Shown: positions 5,552 to 11,556 of the stretch, one piece after another
Layout of the letters: each line of letters begins with the position of its first letter
How positions within the stretch are numbered: the first letter of the stretch is position 1
Origin: Leptospiraceae bacterium UBA2033
GTDB lineage: Bacteria > Spirochaetota > Leptospiria > Leptospirales > Leptospiraceae
Assembly (NCBI GenBank): GCA_002333425.1
Contig: DDBL01000227.1
Span: 1-11,556, forward strand
Length of the DNA: 11,556 nt
Reading direction: 5' to 3'
Notes under the pieces: model-generated
Told to the model about the DNA's origin: nothing
Databases searched by the model: none
What the model saw: only the letters and a program-made list of their open reading frames with translations
Made by a program: the position numbers and the translations under genes

Positions 5552-6442
5552 ATGTTATGCCCCGCAAAGATTAACCTTGGTCTAAAAGTATTATACAAAC
5601 GTCCTGACAACTACCACGAAATTGAAAGTATATTTTTAAAAATCAATTGGGGTGATGAAATCGAATTTTTTCCGAATCAATTAGGAAAAATTCAACTTTT
5701 CTCAAAAAACGAATTACTTCCCGCCAAAAAAAACTTATTTGAAGAAGTTTCAGAAAGAGGGGATTTTTCTAAAAATATTCTATTTAAAACCTTCCAAAAG
5801 GTAAAACAATTCAAAGATGATTTAACTGGTGTAGACGTCCACCTAACCAAACGTATTCCACCTGGGGGTGGTTTGGGTGGCGGCAGTTCCAATGCAGCTT
5901 ATCTATTAAAGTATCTGGCAGAATCAACCCCCGAATTAACAACTCTGATAAACAAAATTGCACCCGAAATAGGAGCGGATATTCCTTTCTTTTTGTATGA
6001 AGGCAATGCGCATGTTTCGGGAATTGGAGAAATTTTAGAGAAAGTAGATTTAGCAAATGGGTTTGGAATTTTAGCGATCCCGCCAGTATCAATTAATACA
6101 AAAGAATCTTACATAAGTCTGAAAAAACCTTTACAAACAGAGTGGGGTCAAAAATCATGGAGTCTCTTGGAAAAAGATTTTTCCTTTGTTTTAAAACAAG
6201 GAGATTGGTCAAAACTCCAAGAAAAATTTGAAAATGACTTTGAGAAGTATGCTTTTAGTGAGTTTCCCAAACTAGCTTCACTAAAGCAAGATTTGTATAA
6301 CCAAGGTTGTAGTTTTTCGTCTATGACGGGAACTGGTTCTTGTGTATATGGATTTGTGGAGGATTTAGAGCATTCAAAGAACGTCCTTCGTTGGATGTCT
6401 GAGAAATATCTAGACCACTACTTTGTTCAATTCAGCTTCTAA
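5552..6442 (+). CDS. ispE: 4-diphosphocytidyl-2-C-methyl-D-erythritol kinase
   Basis: IspE phosphorylates the 2-hydroxyl of 4-diphosphocytidyl-2-C-methylerythritol using ATP, a step of the methylerythritol phosphate route to isoprenoids in the cytosol. The 296-residue length is typical. The family start PAKINLGLKVL (4-14) holds the substrate-side Lys6. The GHMP kinase ATP loop is PPGGGLGGGSSNAAYLL (103-119). GADIPFF (141-147) contains the catalytic Asp143, and MTGTGSCVYG (258-267) is the C-terminal GHMP motif. The ATG is only 2 nt after the WYL gene stop and just before the conserved N-terminus, so this start is secure even without a clear ribosome binding site; translation is probably coupled. 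The stop codon is 3 nt before a tRNA-Gln gene. No key residue appears to be missing. Confidence 0.96.
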   Translation: MLCPAKINLGLKVLYKRPDNYHEIESIFLKINWGDEIEFFPNQLGKIQLFSKNELLPAKKNLFEEVSERGDFSKNILFKTFQKVKQFKDDLTGVDVHLTKRIPPGGGLGGGSSNAAYLLKYLAESTPELTTLINKIAPEIGADIPFFLYEGNAHVSGIGEILEKVDLANGFGILAIPPVSINTKESYISLKKPLQTEWGQKSWSLLEKDFSFVLKQGDWSKLQEKFENDFEKYAFSEFPKLASLKQDLYNQGCSFSSMTGTGSCVYGFVEDLEHSKNVLRWMSEKYLDHYFVQFSF

Positions 6443-6445
6443 AAT

Positions 6446-6518
6446 TGGGCTGTAGCCAAGTGGTAAGGCAGCTGGTTTTGGTCCAGCCATTCCCTAGGTT
6501 CGAATCCTAGCAGCCCAG
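6446..6518 (+). tRNA. tRNA-Gln (anticodon TTG)
   Basis: The cloverleaf can be folded by eye. The acceptor stem TGGGCTG (6446-6452) pairs with CAGCCCA (6511-6517), and the D stem is GCC/GGC (6455-6457 and 6467-6469). The anticodon stem GCTGG/CCAGC (6471-6475 and 6483-6487) has loop TTTTGGT and anticodon TTG at 6478-6480, reading CAA as glutamine. The T stem CTAGG/CCTAG has loop TTCGAAT (6499-6505). The discriminator base is G6518, as expected for tRNA-Gln. It is followed by CAA rather than CCA, so the CCA end must be added after transcription. The gene lies 3 nt after ispE and about 38 nt before the likely glmU start. Confidence 0.97.
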
Positions 6519-6556
6519 CAAATTTTTTGACTTACAAATCGGAACTAAAAAAGAGA

Positions 6557-7315
6557 ATGAGCCAGACAAATCAAATTTGTGCCGTGGTATTAGCAGCCGG
6601 CAAAGGAACCAGAATGAAATCTGAACTTCCCAAAGTTGCTACTCTTTTAAAAGGGAAACCTCTCATCCAACACGTTTTGGATAATCTAAAAGCTTCTGGC
6701 ATTGATAAAATTTATGTAGTTGTTGGGTTCAAAAAAGAAGAAGTTATGAAGATTTGCAGTTCTTATCAAAATATTCATTTCGTAGAACAAAAAGAACAAC
6801 TTGGGACAGGTCATGCTTTACTTTGTTGTGAAGAGTCTCTCAAGGACTTTCAAGGAAATCTCTTGGTTGCCTGTGGGGACGTTCCTCTTTTGACATCTAG
6901 TAGTTTTAGAAATTTATCATCTTATCATACAGCCAATCATCACAGTGTCACAGTTCTCTCGGCTCAGATAGACACTCCAAAAGGTTACGGACGAATCATT
7001 CGAAACAAAGAAGGTTTGCTTGAAGAAATTGTAGAAGAAAAAGATGCAAATGACGACCAGAGAACCGTAACTGAAATCAACACTGGAACTTATGTTTTCA
7101 ATTCTCCCGAAGTATTTCAAAACTTAAAAAAAGTAAACACGGAAAATGCACAAGGGGAATATTACCTTCCTGACTTAGTAAAAATTGCAAACTCCAAAAA
7201 AGAAAAAACAGGCGCATTAAAATTAGCAAATCATTTAGAAAGCTCTGGCGTAAATTCTCCAGAGGATCTGCAAAGACTAGAAACTTATATTCTGGAAGGA
7301 AAAATTGCAGTATGA
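6557..7315 (+). CDS. glmU: GlmU-type uridylyltransferase, N-terminal domain only
   Basis: This is a nucleotidyltransferase of the GlmU N-terminal type, making UDP-N-acetylglucosamine from UTP and N-acetylglucosamine-1-phosphate for peptidoglycan and lipopolysaccharide. The nucleotide loop LAAGKGTRMKSELPKV spans 12-27. QLGTGHA (81-87), the metal-binding Asp of GDVP (107-110), GYGRIIR (143-149), EEKDA (160-164), INTGTY (174-179) and QGEYYLPDL (199-207) all match GlmU rather than other sugar nucleotidyltransferases. The left-handed beta-helix acetyltransferase half of the usual 450-residue enzyme is absent, and the protein ends at 252 residues. I prefer ATG 6557 to the in-frame TTG 6527: the TTG is 8 nt after the tRNA with no ribosome binding site, and the extra residues are not family-like. 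The stop overlaps the prs start by ATGA. A related nucleotidyltransferase with another sugar substrate is possible. Confidence 0.9.
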   Translation: MSQTNQICAVVLAAGKGTRMKSELPKVATLLKGKPLIQHVLDNLKASGIDKIYVVVGFKKEEVMKICSSYQNIHFVEQKEQLGTGHALLCCEESLKDFQGNLLVACGDVPLLTSSSFRNLSSYHTANHHSVTVLSAQIDTPKGYGRIIRNKEGLLEEIVEEKDANDDQRTVTEINTGTYVFNSPEVFQNLKKVNTENAQGEYYLPDLVKIANSKKEKTGALKLANHLESSGVNSPEDLQRLETYILEGKIAV

Positions 7316-8247
7316 ACGATTTAGCCATATTCTCCGGAAGCTCTAACAAACAACTCGCAGAATCTATCTGCACACATCTAAATATTCCTGTTGGAAAAAT
7401 TATTCTTAAAAAATTTTCTGATGGAGAAATTTCCGTTAAGATTGATGAAAACGTAAGAGGTCGAGACGTTTTTGTAATTCAATCTGTTAGTAATCCAGCT
7501 AACGACCACCTAATGGAACTTCTACTAATTTTAGATGCTCTTCGCCGCGCATCTGCTAGACGTGTAACCTGTGTTATCCCCTACTACGGTTATGGAAGAC
7601 AAGACAGAAAAGTCGAACCAAGAGTACCTATCTCCGCAAGAGTAGTTGCTGATTTATTACAATCCATGAGTCCAGATAGAATTTTAACCATGGACTTACA
7701 CGCAGATCAGATCCAAGGTTTTTTTCATATTCCTGTGGATCATCTGTATTATTCTCCTGTGCTAGTTGAGTACATTCGCAATAAAAAAATTGATGATTTA
7801 GTAATTGTATCTCCCGATTCAGGTGGAGCTGAGAGAGCTAGATTTTTAGGTAAACGGGTTTCAGCAAGTCTTGCTATCATTGACAAACGTAGACAAAGAG
7901 CAAATGAATCCGAAGTTATGAACGTAATAGGTGATATAGAAAATAAACATTGTATTATTTTGGATGATATGATTGATACAGCCGGCACCATATCAAAAGC
8001 AGGAATCGCACTATTAAACAAAGGTGCAAAATCAATCATGTGCTGTGCAACTCATGCTGTTTTATCTGGAACTGCAGTTGAGCGGCTAAATGAAGTTAAC
8101 TTCTCCGAAATTATTTTATCAGATACAATTATGATTCCAGAATCAAAAAAAATTAAAAATCTAACACAGTTATCTGTTGGAAAATTATTTGCAAACGCAA
8201 TTGGACGAATTCACAATGAAGAGTCCATTAGCTCGCTATTTATATAA
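7312..8247 (+). CDS. prs: Ribose-phosphate pyrophosphokinase (PRPP synthetase)
   Basis: Prs makes 5-phosphoribosyl-1-pyrophosphate from ribose-5-phosphate and ATP, the precursor for purines, pyrimidines, histidine, tryptophan and NAD. The 311-residue length is normal for class I enzymes. Visible landmarks are FSDGEISVKIDENVRG (36-50 region), YYGYGRQDRK (91-100) and the catalytic-region His130 in MDLHADQIQGFF (127-138). VSPDSGGAERAR (166-177), the flexible loop KRRQRANE (192-199) and the PRPP-binding loop DDMIDTAGT (218-226) follow. All are intact. The start codon overlaps the glmU stop (ATGA), so the two are translationally coupled. This prs-glmU pairing is widespread in bacteria and links nucleotide supply with cell-wall sugar nucleotide synthesis. 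Confidence 0.97.
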   Translation: MNDLAIFSGSSNKQLAESICTHLNIPVGKIILKKFSDGEISVKIDENVRGRDVFVIQSVSNPANDHLMELLLILDALRRASARRVTCVIPYYGYGRQDRKVEPRVPISARVVADLLQSMSPDRILTMDLHADQIQGFFHIPVDHLYYSPVLVEYIRNKKIDDLVIVSPDSGGAERARFLGKRVSASLAIIDKRRQRANESEVMNVIGDIENKHCIILDDMIDTAGTISKAGIALLNKGAKSIMCCATHAVLSGTAVERLNEVNFSEIILSDTIMIPESKKIKNLTQLSVGKLFANAIGRIHNEESISSLFI

Positions 8248-8277
8248 TAAAGCAATTTTAATAAAGGATATAAGAGA

Positions 8278-8979
8278 ATGAGTAGATTAATAGTAAAAGC
8301 AACCAAAAGATCATCAGTAGGAAAAAACGAGAACAATAGACTTCGCGCAAAAGGATTTGTTCCTATCAATGTTATCTATGAAGGGAAATCAATTCCTGGT
8401 AGTGTAGACGAAACAGAAATCAATAAAGTGATTAACTCTGGAATCAGAAGTGCTACTTTGTTAGATATGGAAATGGAAGGCGAAGGAAAAGTAGCAGTAT
8501 TCGTAAAAGAAATTCAAAGATTTCCAGCTACTAATAAAGTTCGTCACATTGACTTTTATCGTGTTACACCTGGTAAAAAGATTACTGCAAAAGTGGGAGT
8601 TAGAACAACTGGTGTTGCAAAAGGTTCTAAAGCTGGTGGACAGTTTGAACACTTAATTCATGAACTAAAAATCAAGTCTATTCCTGAAGATCTAAAAGAT
8701 CTTATCATTGTAGATGTAACAGAGTTAGGAGTTGGTGATGCAATCAAAGTAAGTCAACTAGATGTTCCAAAAAGCTGGGAAATTATTACAAACGGTGATC
8801 CAATCGTAACTTCTGTAAACGTAACCAAAGCGATATTAGCCGCAGAAAGAAGTGAGAAAATTGCAGTTGATCCAAAATCCAAAGCTGGTGCAAAAGCTGC
8901 CGCTAAAGCTCCTGCCGCTGCGAAAGCTGGTGCTGCTCCTGCTGCTGCCGCTAAAGCTCCTGCTGCAAAGAAAAAATAG
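8278..8979 (+). CDS. rplY: 50S ribosomal protein L25 (CTC form)
   Basis: L25 binds 5S rRNA in the large ribosomal subunit. This is the long CTC/TL5 form. The N-terminal L25 domain (about 1-92) includes KNENNRLRAKGFVPINVIYEG and HIDFYRV, which match the family. The C-terminal beta domain runs from about 98 to 185. Residues 200-233 form a low-complexity tail of almost only Ala, Lys, Gly and Pro, ending AAKKK. The DNA for this tail contains a 20-bp exact repeat (8896-8915 and 8944-8963), so it may vary in length between strains. AAAGGA at 8263-8268 is a strong ribosome binding site, and a 30-nt gap separates the gene from prs. It is followed 11 nt later by a pth-family gene, the usual partner of rplY in many bacteria. 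Confidence 0.96.
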   Translation: MSRLIVKATKRSSVGKNENNRLRAKGFVPINVIYEGKSIPGSVDETEINKVINSGIRSATLLDMEMEGEGKVAVFVKEIQRFPATNKVRHIDFYRVTPGKKITAKVGVRTTGVAKGSKAGGQFEHLIHELKIKSIPEDLKDLIIVDVTELGVGDAIKVSQLDVPKSWEIITNGDPIVTSVNVTKAILAAERSEKIAVDPKSKAGAKAAAKAPAAAKAGAAPAAAAKAPAAKKK

Positions 8980-8990
8980 TTAGCTAACCA

Positions 8991-9554
8991 ATGAAGCTAA
9001 TCGTAGGACTTGGAAACCCGGGAGATAAATACAATAATAACCGGGCTAATATTGGTTTTAAAATTCTTGATGTCATCGCAAATAACATCAATGTAGAAAT
9101 TAAAACCAAAAAAAAGAAATCTATGATTGGACGGGGAGATTTTGAAGGGGATGAGGTTGTTCTACTCAAACCTCAAACTTTCAGCGATCTCTCTGGTGAG
9201 TCTGTACTTTACATTGCCTCTTTTTTGAAAATTAAAGTTCAGGACATAGTAGTAATTCACGAAGACACTGAACTTAGTCTTGGACAGATTGTAGTAGAAA
9301 AAGGCGGAGACGAAAGATCTCATTTAGGTATATCCTCTATATCCGCTTCTCTTCGTTCTAAAAATTTCATTCGAATCCGAATTGGAATTAAGAACAACGC
9401 ATTCAAAGGTAAGGACAAGGAAAAATTTCTCAAAGAAGATTTTTCCCCCGCAGAAAACTTACGTTTGATTGAAATCATAAACGACGCGGAAGCAGCAATT
9501 CGTTCCATTAGCATTGGAGACATTGAAGAAGTTGTGGAAAAATACCGTTTATGA
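8991..9554 (+). CDS. Peptidyl-tRNA hydrolase family protein lacking key catalytic residues
   Basis: The 187-residue fold and position next to rplY mark this as Pth family: KLIVGLGNPG (2-11), LLKPQTF (58-64) and IRIRIGIK (127-134). Pth releases peptides from prematurely dropped peptidyl-tRNA. An ungapped alignment by eye to E. coli Pth over the active site gives these matches: Asn10 is kept (Asn9), His20 is Ala19 (NRANIG instead of TRHNAG), Asn68 is Asp66, Asp93 is Glu91 and Asn114 is Leu112. His113 and Arg133 are kept. Four of the five classic residues are therefore replaced while the frame is full length, which points to a protein under selection for something other than normal catalysis, or to early decay. 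The short gap before it contains the palindrome GTTAGCTAAC (8979-8988) and no clear ribosome binding site. The stop overlaps the next gene by ATGA. Confidence 0.88.
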   Translation: MKLIVGLGNPGDKYNNNRANIGFKILDVIANNINVEIKTKKKKSMIGRGDFEGDEVVLLKPQTFSDLSGESVLYIASFLKIKVQDIVVIHEDTELSLGQIVVEKGGDERSHLGISSISASLRSKNFIRIRIGIKNNAFKGKDKEKFLKEDFSPAENLRLIEIINDAEAAIRSISIGDIEEVVEKYRL

Positions 9555-10000
9555 ATTTATACGAATTGTACCCGCACTGGGAAACCAGAACAAATAGAAT
9601 TTTACAATCTCTTGAAACTAGAACTCCATACGAATTAGAGTATAAATTTCATCCTAATATGCGTAGCCTCGGAAATTTATACCGTCACATCATTGCCGCA
9701 GAAATTTACTGGATGGAAGATGTAGTTGGAGAAAGAGGGAAAAATTTTTCGGAGCTTGACGAAAAAGAATTTTACAACTCCAAAACTATTCTCGATGAGT
9801 GGCAATCTGTTCGTAACCGCTCCCAAGAAATTGTAAAACCCTACTCCCTTTCGGATCTAAAAAAAACATTTCTAACTCCACGCAAAAAGTCAGTAGAACT
9901 TAGTTATATCCTTTGGCATGTCGTTGAACACGAAATCCATCACTCCGGTCAAATCTCAGCGATGTTACGTGCTCAAAACATCAATAGCCCAATTACCTAA
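9551..10000 (+). CDS. DinB-family metal-binding protein
   Basis: This is a 149-residue four-helix-bundle protein of the DinB/YfiT superfamily. The metal-binding histidine triad is visible as His46 (NLYRHIIAAE, 42-51), then His127 and His131 in WHVVEHEIHHSGQ (122-134). The HSGQ ending and the spacing are diagnostic. Members bind a divalent metal, and many use thiols such as bacillithiol or have no known substrate, so no reaction can be assigned here. The ATG overlaps the stop of the pth-family gene (ATGA), so it is probably translated from the same message. It is the last gene of the packed cluster, followed by 139 bp of AT-rich sequence. Nothing in the sequence connects it to DNA damage despite the family name. 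Confidence 0.88.
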   Translation: MNLYELYPHWETRTNRILQSLETRTPYELEYKFHPNMRSLGNLYRHIIAAEIYWMEDVVGERGKNFSELDEKEFYNSKTILDEWQSVRNRSQEIVKPYSLSDLKKTFLTPRKKSVELSYILWHVVEHEIHHSGQISAMLRAQNINSPIT

Positions 10001-10074
10001 AGAGACAATAATTTTTTCTTATGTCCTCTAATTTTACTAACTGAAAAATTTATTTAGTCCGATATACTTAGTTT

Positions 10075-10134
10075 AAAAAAAATACTCTTTTTTTTCAAAT
10101 AGGTTGACGTATTATATTTGTACTAGACTAAATT
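10075..10134 (+). promoter_or_regulatory. Possible promoter for the SirB1-like gene
   Basis: An AT tract (A8 at 10075-10082, T8 at 10088-10095) is followed by TTGACG at 10104-10109, a good -35 match. The best -10 candidates are TAAATT (10129-10134, 19-nt spacer) or TAGACT (10124-10129, 14-nt spacer), and neither is ideal. It fits the break between the packed cluster and the next gene. The A8/T8 pair could instead serve as a weak terminator for the cluster. Confidence 0.35.
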
Positions 10135-10139
10135 AAACT

Positions 10140-11042
10140 ATGTTTTCCTTCGATCACTCACAAGATGAGTTAAACTTTAGCGGATCTGATATAGAAAGAA
10201 ATTTCTATGAATTAGAATTCGCACGCCCAGAAAACAAACTAGATATCATATTAGAACTCGCCAAAAAAATTCCTTGGCAAACTCCTGTCATTGACGTTGT
10301 AGAAAAACTTTCTGACCCGACTCTACGTCTTGCGAGTCGTAGTTTTGTAAATGACATTCATATCGAACGAGTGAATTTTTCTCTAAAACAAATTGCAGAA
10401 AAAGGTCATACCAGTCATTATATGGACTTAGAGCAAGGCATATTCCTATTATCCTCTATGGGAGATTCCTCTGCTACTTATAAATCTTTCAAAGAATCTT
10501 TAGATAAACTTGCCTATCGTTTGAATGAACTTTTCCAATTGAATCAAGTAATTCTCACGGACGATGTAAAAGTACACCTTTTATCTAGAGTGCTTTACCA
10601 AGAAGAAGGTTTTAATGGAAATCAAGTTTATTACCACGAACCTGACAACTCTTTTGTATCCAAAGTTTTAGAAAGCAAACTGGGAATTCCTATTTCTCTC
10701 TCAGTTGTATACATTTTAGTTGGTTTACGTTTAGGTCTTCCTATTTATGGAATCAATCTTCCTCTGCATTTTATGCTCTATTACGAATCAAATGAATTTA
10801 GTAGTTTTATTGATCCATTTAATGCAGGTGTTTTAATCGACAAACAAACTTGTGTTCGCTTTCTTGAGGCTAATGGCTACAAAGACTTACCTGAATATTT
10901 TTCTAAAGCAAGTACCTTAACTATTCTCAAAAGAATGTACAATAATCTAATCAACATCTACAAAAAAACAGGTCCAGAAGAAATGGAAATGCTTCTCTTA
11001 AAACAACTTACCATTCTCGAAAACAAAACCCGTTTTACTTAA
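10140..11042 (+). CDS. SirB1 / transglutaminase-like core 2 protein
   Basis: This 300-residue protein carries the SirB1-type transglutaminase-like domain (Transglut_core2). The domain runs from about 95 to 235 with the characteristic order GFNGNQVYYHEPDNSFVSKV (157-176), GIPISLSVVYILVGLRLGLP (182-201), GINLPLHFMLYY (204-215) and FIDPFNAG (223-230). His210 and Asp225 sit where the family keeps conserved polar residues. The biochemical role of SirB1 proteins is not established, so I do not assign a reaction. The N-terminal 90 residues and C-terminal 60 are helical; the latter resembles the helical repeat that often follows this domain (LKRMYNNLINIYKK, 263-276). No signal peptide is seen. No ribosome binding site precedes the ATG, and a possible promoter ends only a few bases upstream, so the message may be leaderless or nearly so. 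Confidence 0.85.
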   Translation: MFSFDHSQDELNFSGSDIERNFYELEFARPENKLDIILELAKKIPWQTPVIDVVEKLSDPTLRLASRSFVNDIHIERVNFSLKQIAEKGHTSHYMDLEQGIFLLSSMGDSSATYKSFKESLDKLAYRLNELFQLNQVILTDDVKVHLLSRVLYQEEGFNGNQVYYHEPDNSFVSKVLESKLGIPISLSVVYILVGLRLGLPIYGINLPLHFMLYYESNEFSSFIDPFNAGVLIDKQTCVRFLEANGYKDLPEYFSKASTLTILKRMYNNLINIYKKTGPEEMEMLLLKQLTILENKTRFT

Positions 11043-11107
11043 TTTAAAAAGTTCTAGCAATTATTTCTCTAAAATTTAATTTAAGTTCTAAATAGGGAGC
11101 ATTGCCA

Positions 11108-11556
11108 ATGGAAGACATTAGACATATCATACGCAGTAGATCAGAAGAAAGACTTCGTAACTTAATCGAAGAACGACTAAAACCAAACTCAGATAAAGAA
11201 ACCATCGACAAAAGAATCTGGAATCTATTCGGAGAAAATTGGGCTATTATTTTTACTGACCTTTCTGGATTTTCTAGAAACACTGCCGAATTTGGAATCA
11301 TTCATTTTCTACAAATCATATTTGAATCAGAAAGAATTTTACTCCCTATTATCTACGAACACAATGGACTTTTGATCAAAGCAGAAGGAGACAGTCTAAT
11401 GCTGATTTTCCGCACGGTGCTTGACGCAGTTCAGTGCTCCGTAAAAATGCAGAAAACTCTCAAAGAGTATAACAAGGATAAACCGGAACACGAAAAAGTT
11501 TTGCTCTGCGTTGGTATTGGCTACGGGAAAATTCTTCGCATTGGAGATGCTGACAT
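11108..11556 (+). CDS. Class III adenylate/guanylate cyclase, 5' part, cut by the window end
   Basis: The reading frame stays open to the last base (149 full codons). GGGAG at 11095-11099 lies 8 nt before the ATG. After about 45 charged, helical residues, the class III catalytic domain begins at once. AIIFTDLSGFS (46-56) holds the first metal-binding Asp51, and GLLIKAEGDSLM (87-98) holds Lys91 at the purine-selecting position and the second metal-binding Asp95. VGIGYGKILRIGDAD follows near the cut end. Lys91 favours ATP over GTP, so the product is probably cyclic AMP. The region with the Asp/Thr partner and the transition-state Asn and Arg is outside the window, so activity cannot be judged. 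There is no membrane segment or sensor domain upstream of the catalytic domain in the visible part; any regulatory domain would have to be C-terminal. Confidence 0.88.
   Translation, partial: MEDIRHIIRSRSEERLRNLIEERLKPNSDKETIDKRIWNLFGENWAIIFTDLSGFSRNTAEFGIIHFLQIIFESERILLPIIYEHNGLLIKAEGDSLMLIFRTVLDAVQCSVKMQKTLKEYNKDKPEHEKVLLCVGIGYGKILRIGDAD

Noticed and set aside
5863..5886. G-rich run that could form a two-layer G-quadruplex
   Set aside because: It encodes the invariant glycine-rich ATP loop of IspE, which explains the G content.
5811..6092. 93-residue open frame on the - strand inside ispE
   Set aside because: It is a shadow of a conserved enzyme gene; the GHMP motifs explain the sequence fully.
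6523..6528. T-run after the tRNA as an intrinsic terminator
   Set aside because: There is no separate GC-rich hairpin immediately before it, and the downstream gene lies close with no visible promoter of its own.
6527..6556. TTG start for glmU, 10 codons upstream of ATG 6557
   Set aside because: It lies 8 nt after the tRNA with no ribosome binding site, and the family N-terminus begins naturally at the ATG.
7749..8039. 96-residue open frame on the - strand inside prs
   Set aside because: It is a shadow of prs, whose motifs are all intact on the + strand.
11044..11301. 85-residue open frame on the - strand at the right edge
   Set aside because: It is antisense to the cyclase gene, which has catalytic motifs and a ribosome binding site on the + strand.

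Overview
The window looks like the chromosome of a low-GC spirochaete of the Leptospira group. This is inferred from four things: base composition; the run ispE - tRNA-Gln - short glmU - prs - rplY - pth; an adenylate/guanylate cyclase at the right edge; and many short palindromic intergenic repeats. No rRNA or other species-level marker is present, so the assignment is moderate.

It falls into two unlike halves. The left half (about 1-4580) is an accessory region, densely seeded with repeats. A TTCGACA...TGTCGAA hairpin family occurs as four clear hairpins (66-130, 439-485, 503-606, 682-746), one copy fused into a gene end (2009-2118), and two fragments (19-54, 4281-4314). Between them lie a small GIY-YIG nuclease (149-457), a two-domain type I specificity subunit HsdS (766-2127), an unrecognised 206-aa protein (2164-2784), and a DUF1016/YhcG-N protein whose C-terminus is a staphylococcal-nuclease-like domain (2781-3905). 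The last two overlap by ATGA. No hsdM or hsdR is visible, so this is either one flank of a restriction-modification island that extends left or a reduced island. Repeats have been built into three of the four proteins. A 675-bp gene-free stretch (3906-4580) full of inverted repeats separates this half from the next.

The right half (4581-10000) is one tightly packed + strand cluster: a WYL-domain regulator, ispE (isoprenoid precursor synthesis), tRNA-Gln(TTG), a glmU-type uridylyltransferase without the acetyltransferase domain, prs (PRPP synthesis), rplY (ribosomal protein L25), a Pth-family protein and a DinB-family protein. Gaps are 2, 3, 8-38, -4, 30, 11 and -4 nt, which suggests one long transcript with the tRNA processed out of it. 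After a 139-bp AT-rich gap with a possible promoter come a SirB1/transglutaminase-like protein (10140-11042) and the start of a class III nucleotide cyclase that runs off the edge (11108-11556).

The points most worth a second look are four. The Pth-family protein sits in the expected place beside rplY but lacks four of the five classic catalytic residues. The GIY-YIG nuclease gene is bracketed by the hairpin repeat, and 76 bp of its left bracket recur exactly upstream of hsdS. The DUF1016-SNase fusion carries two in-frame palindromic insertions with its catalytic residues intact. HsdS carries a C-terminal tail made of repeat sequence.
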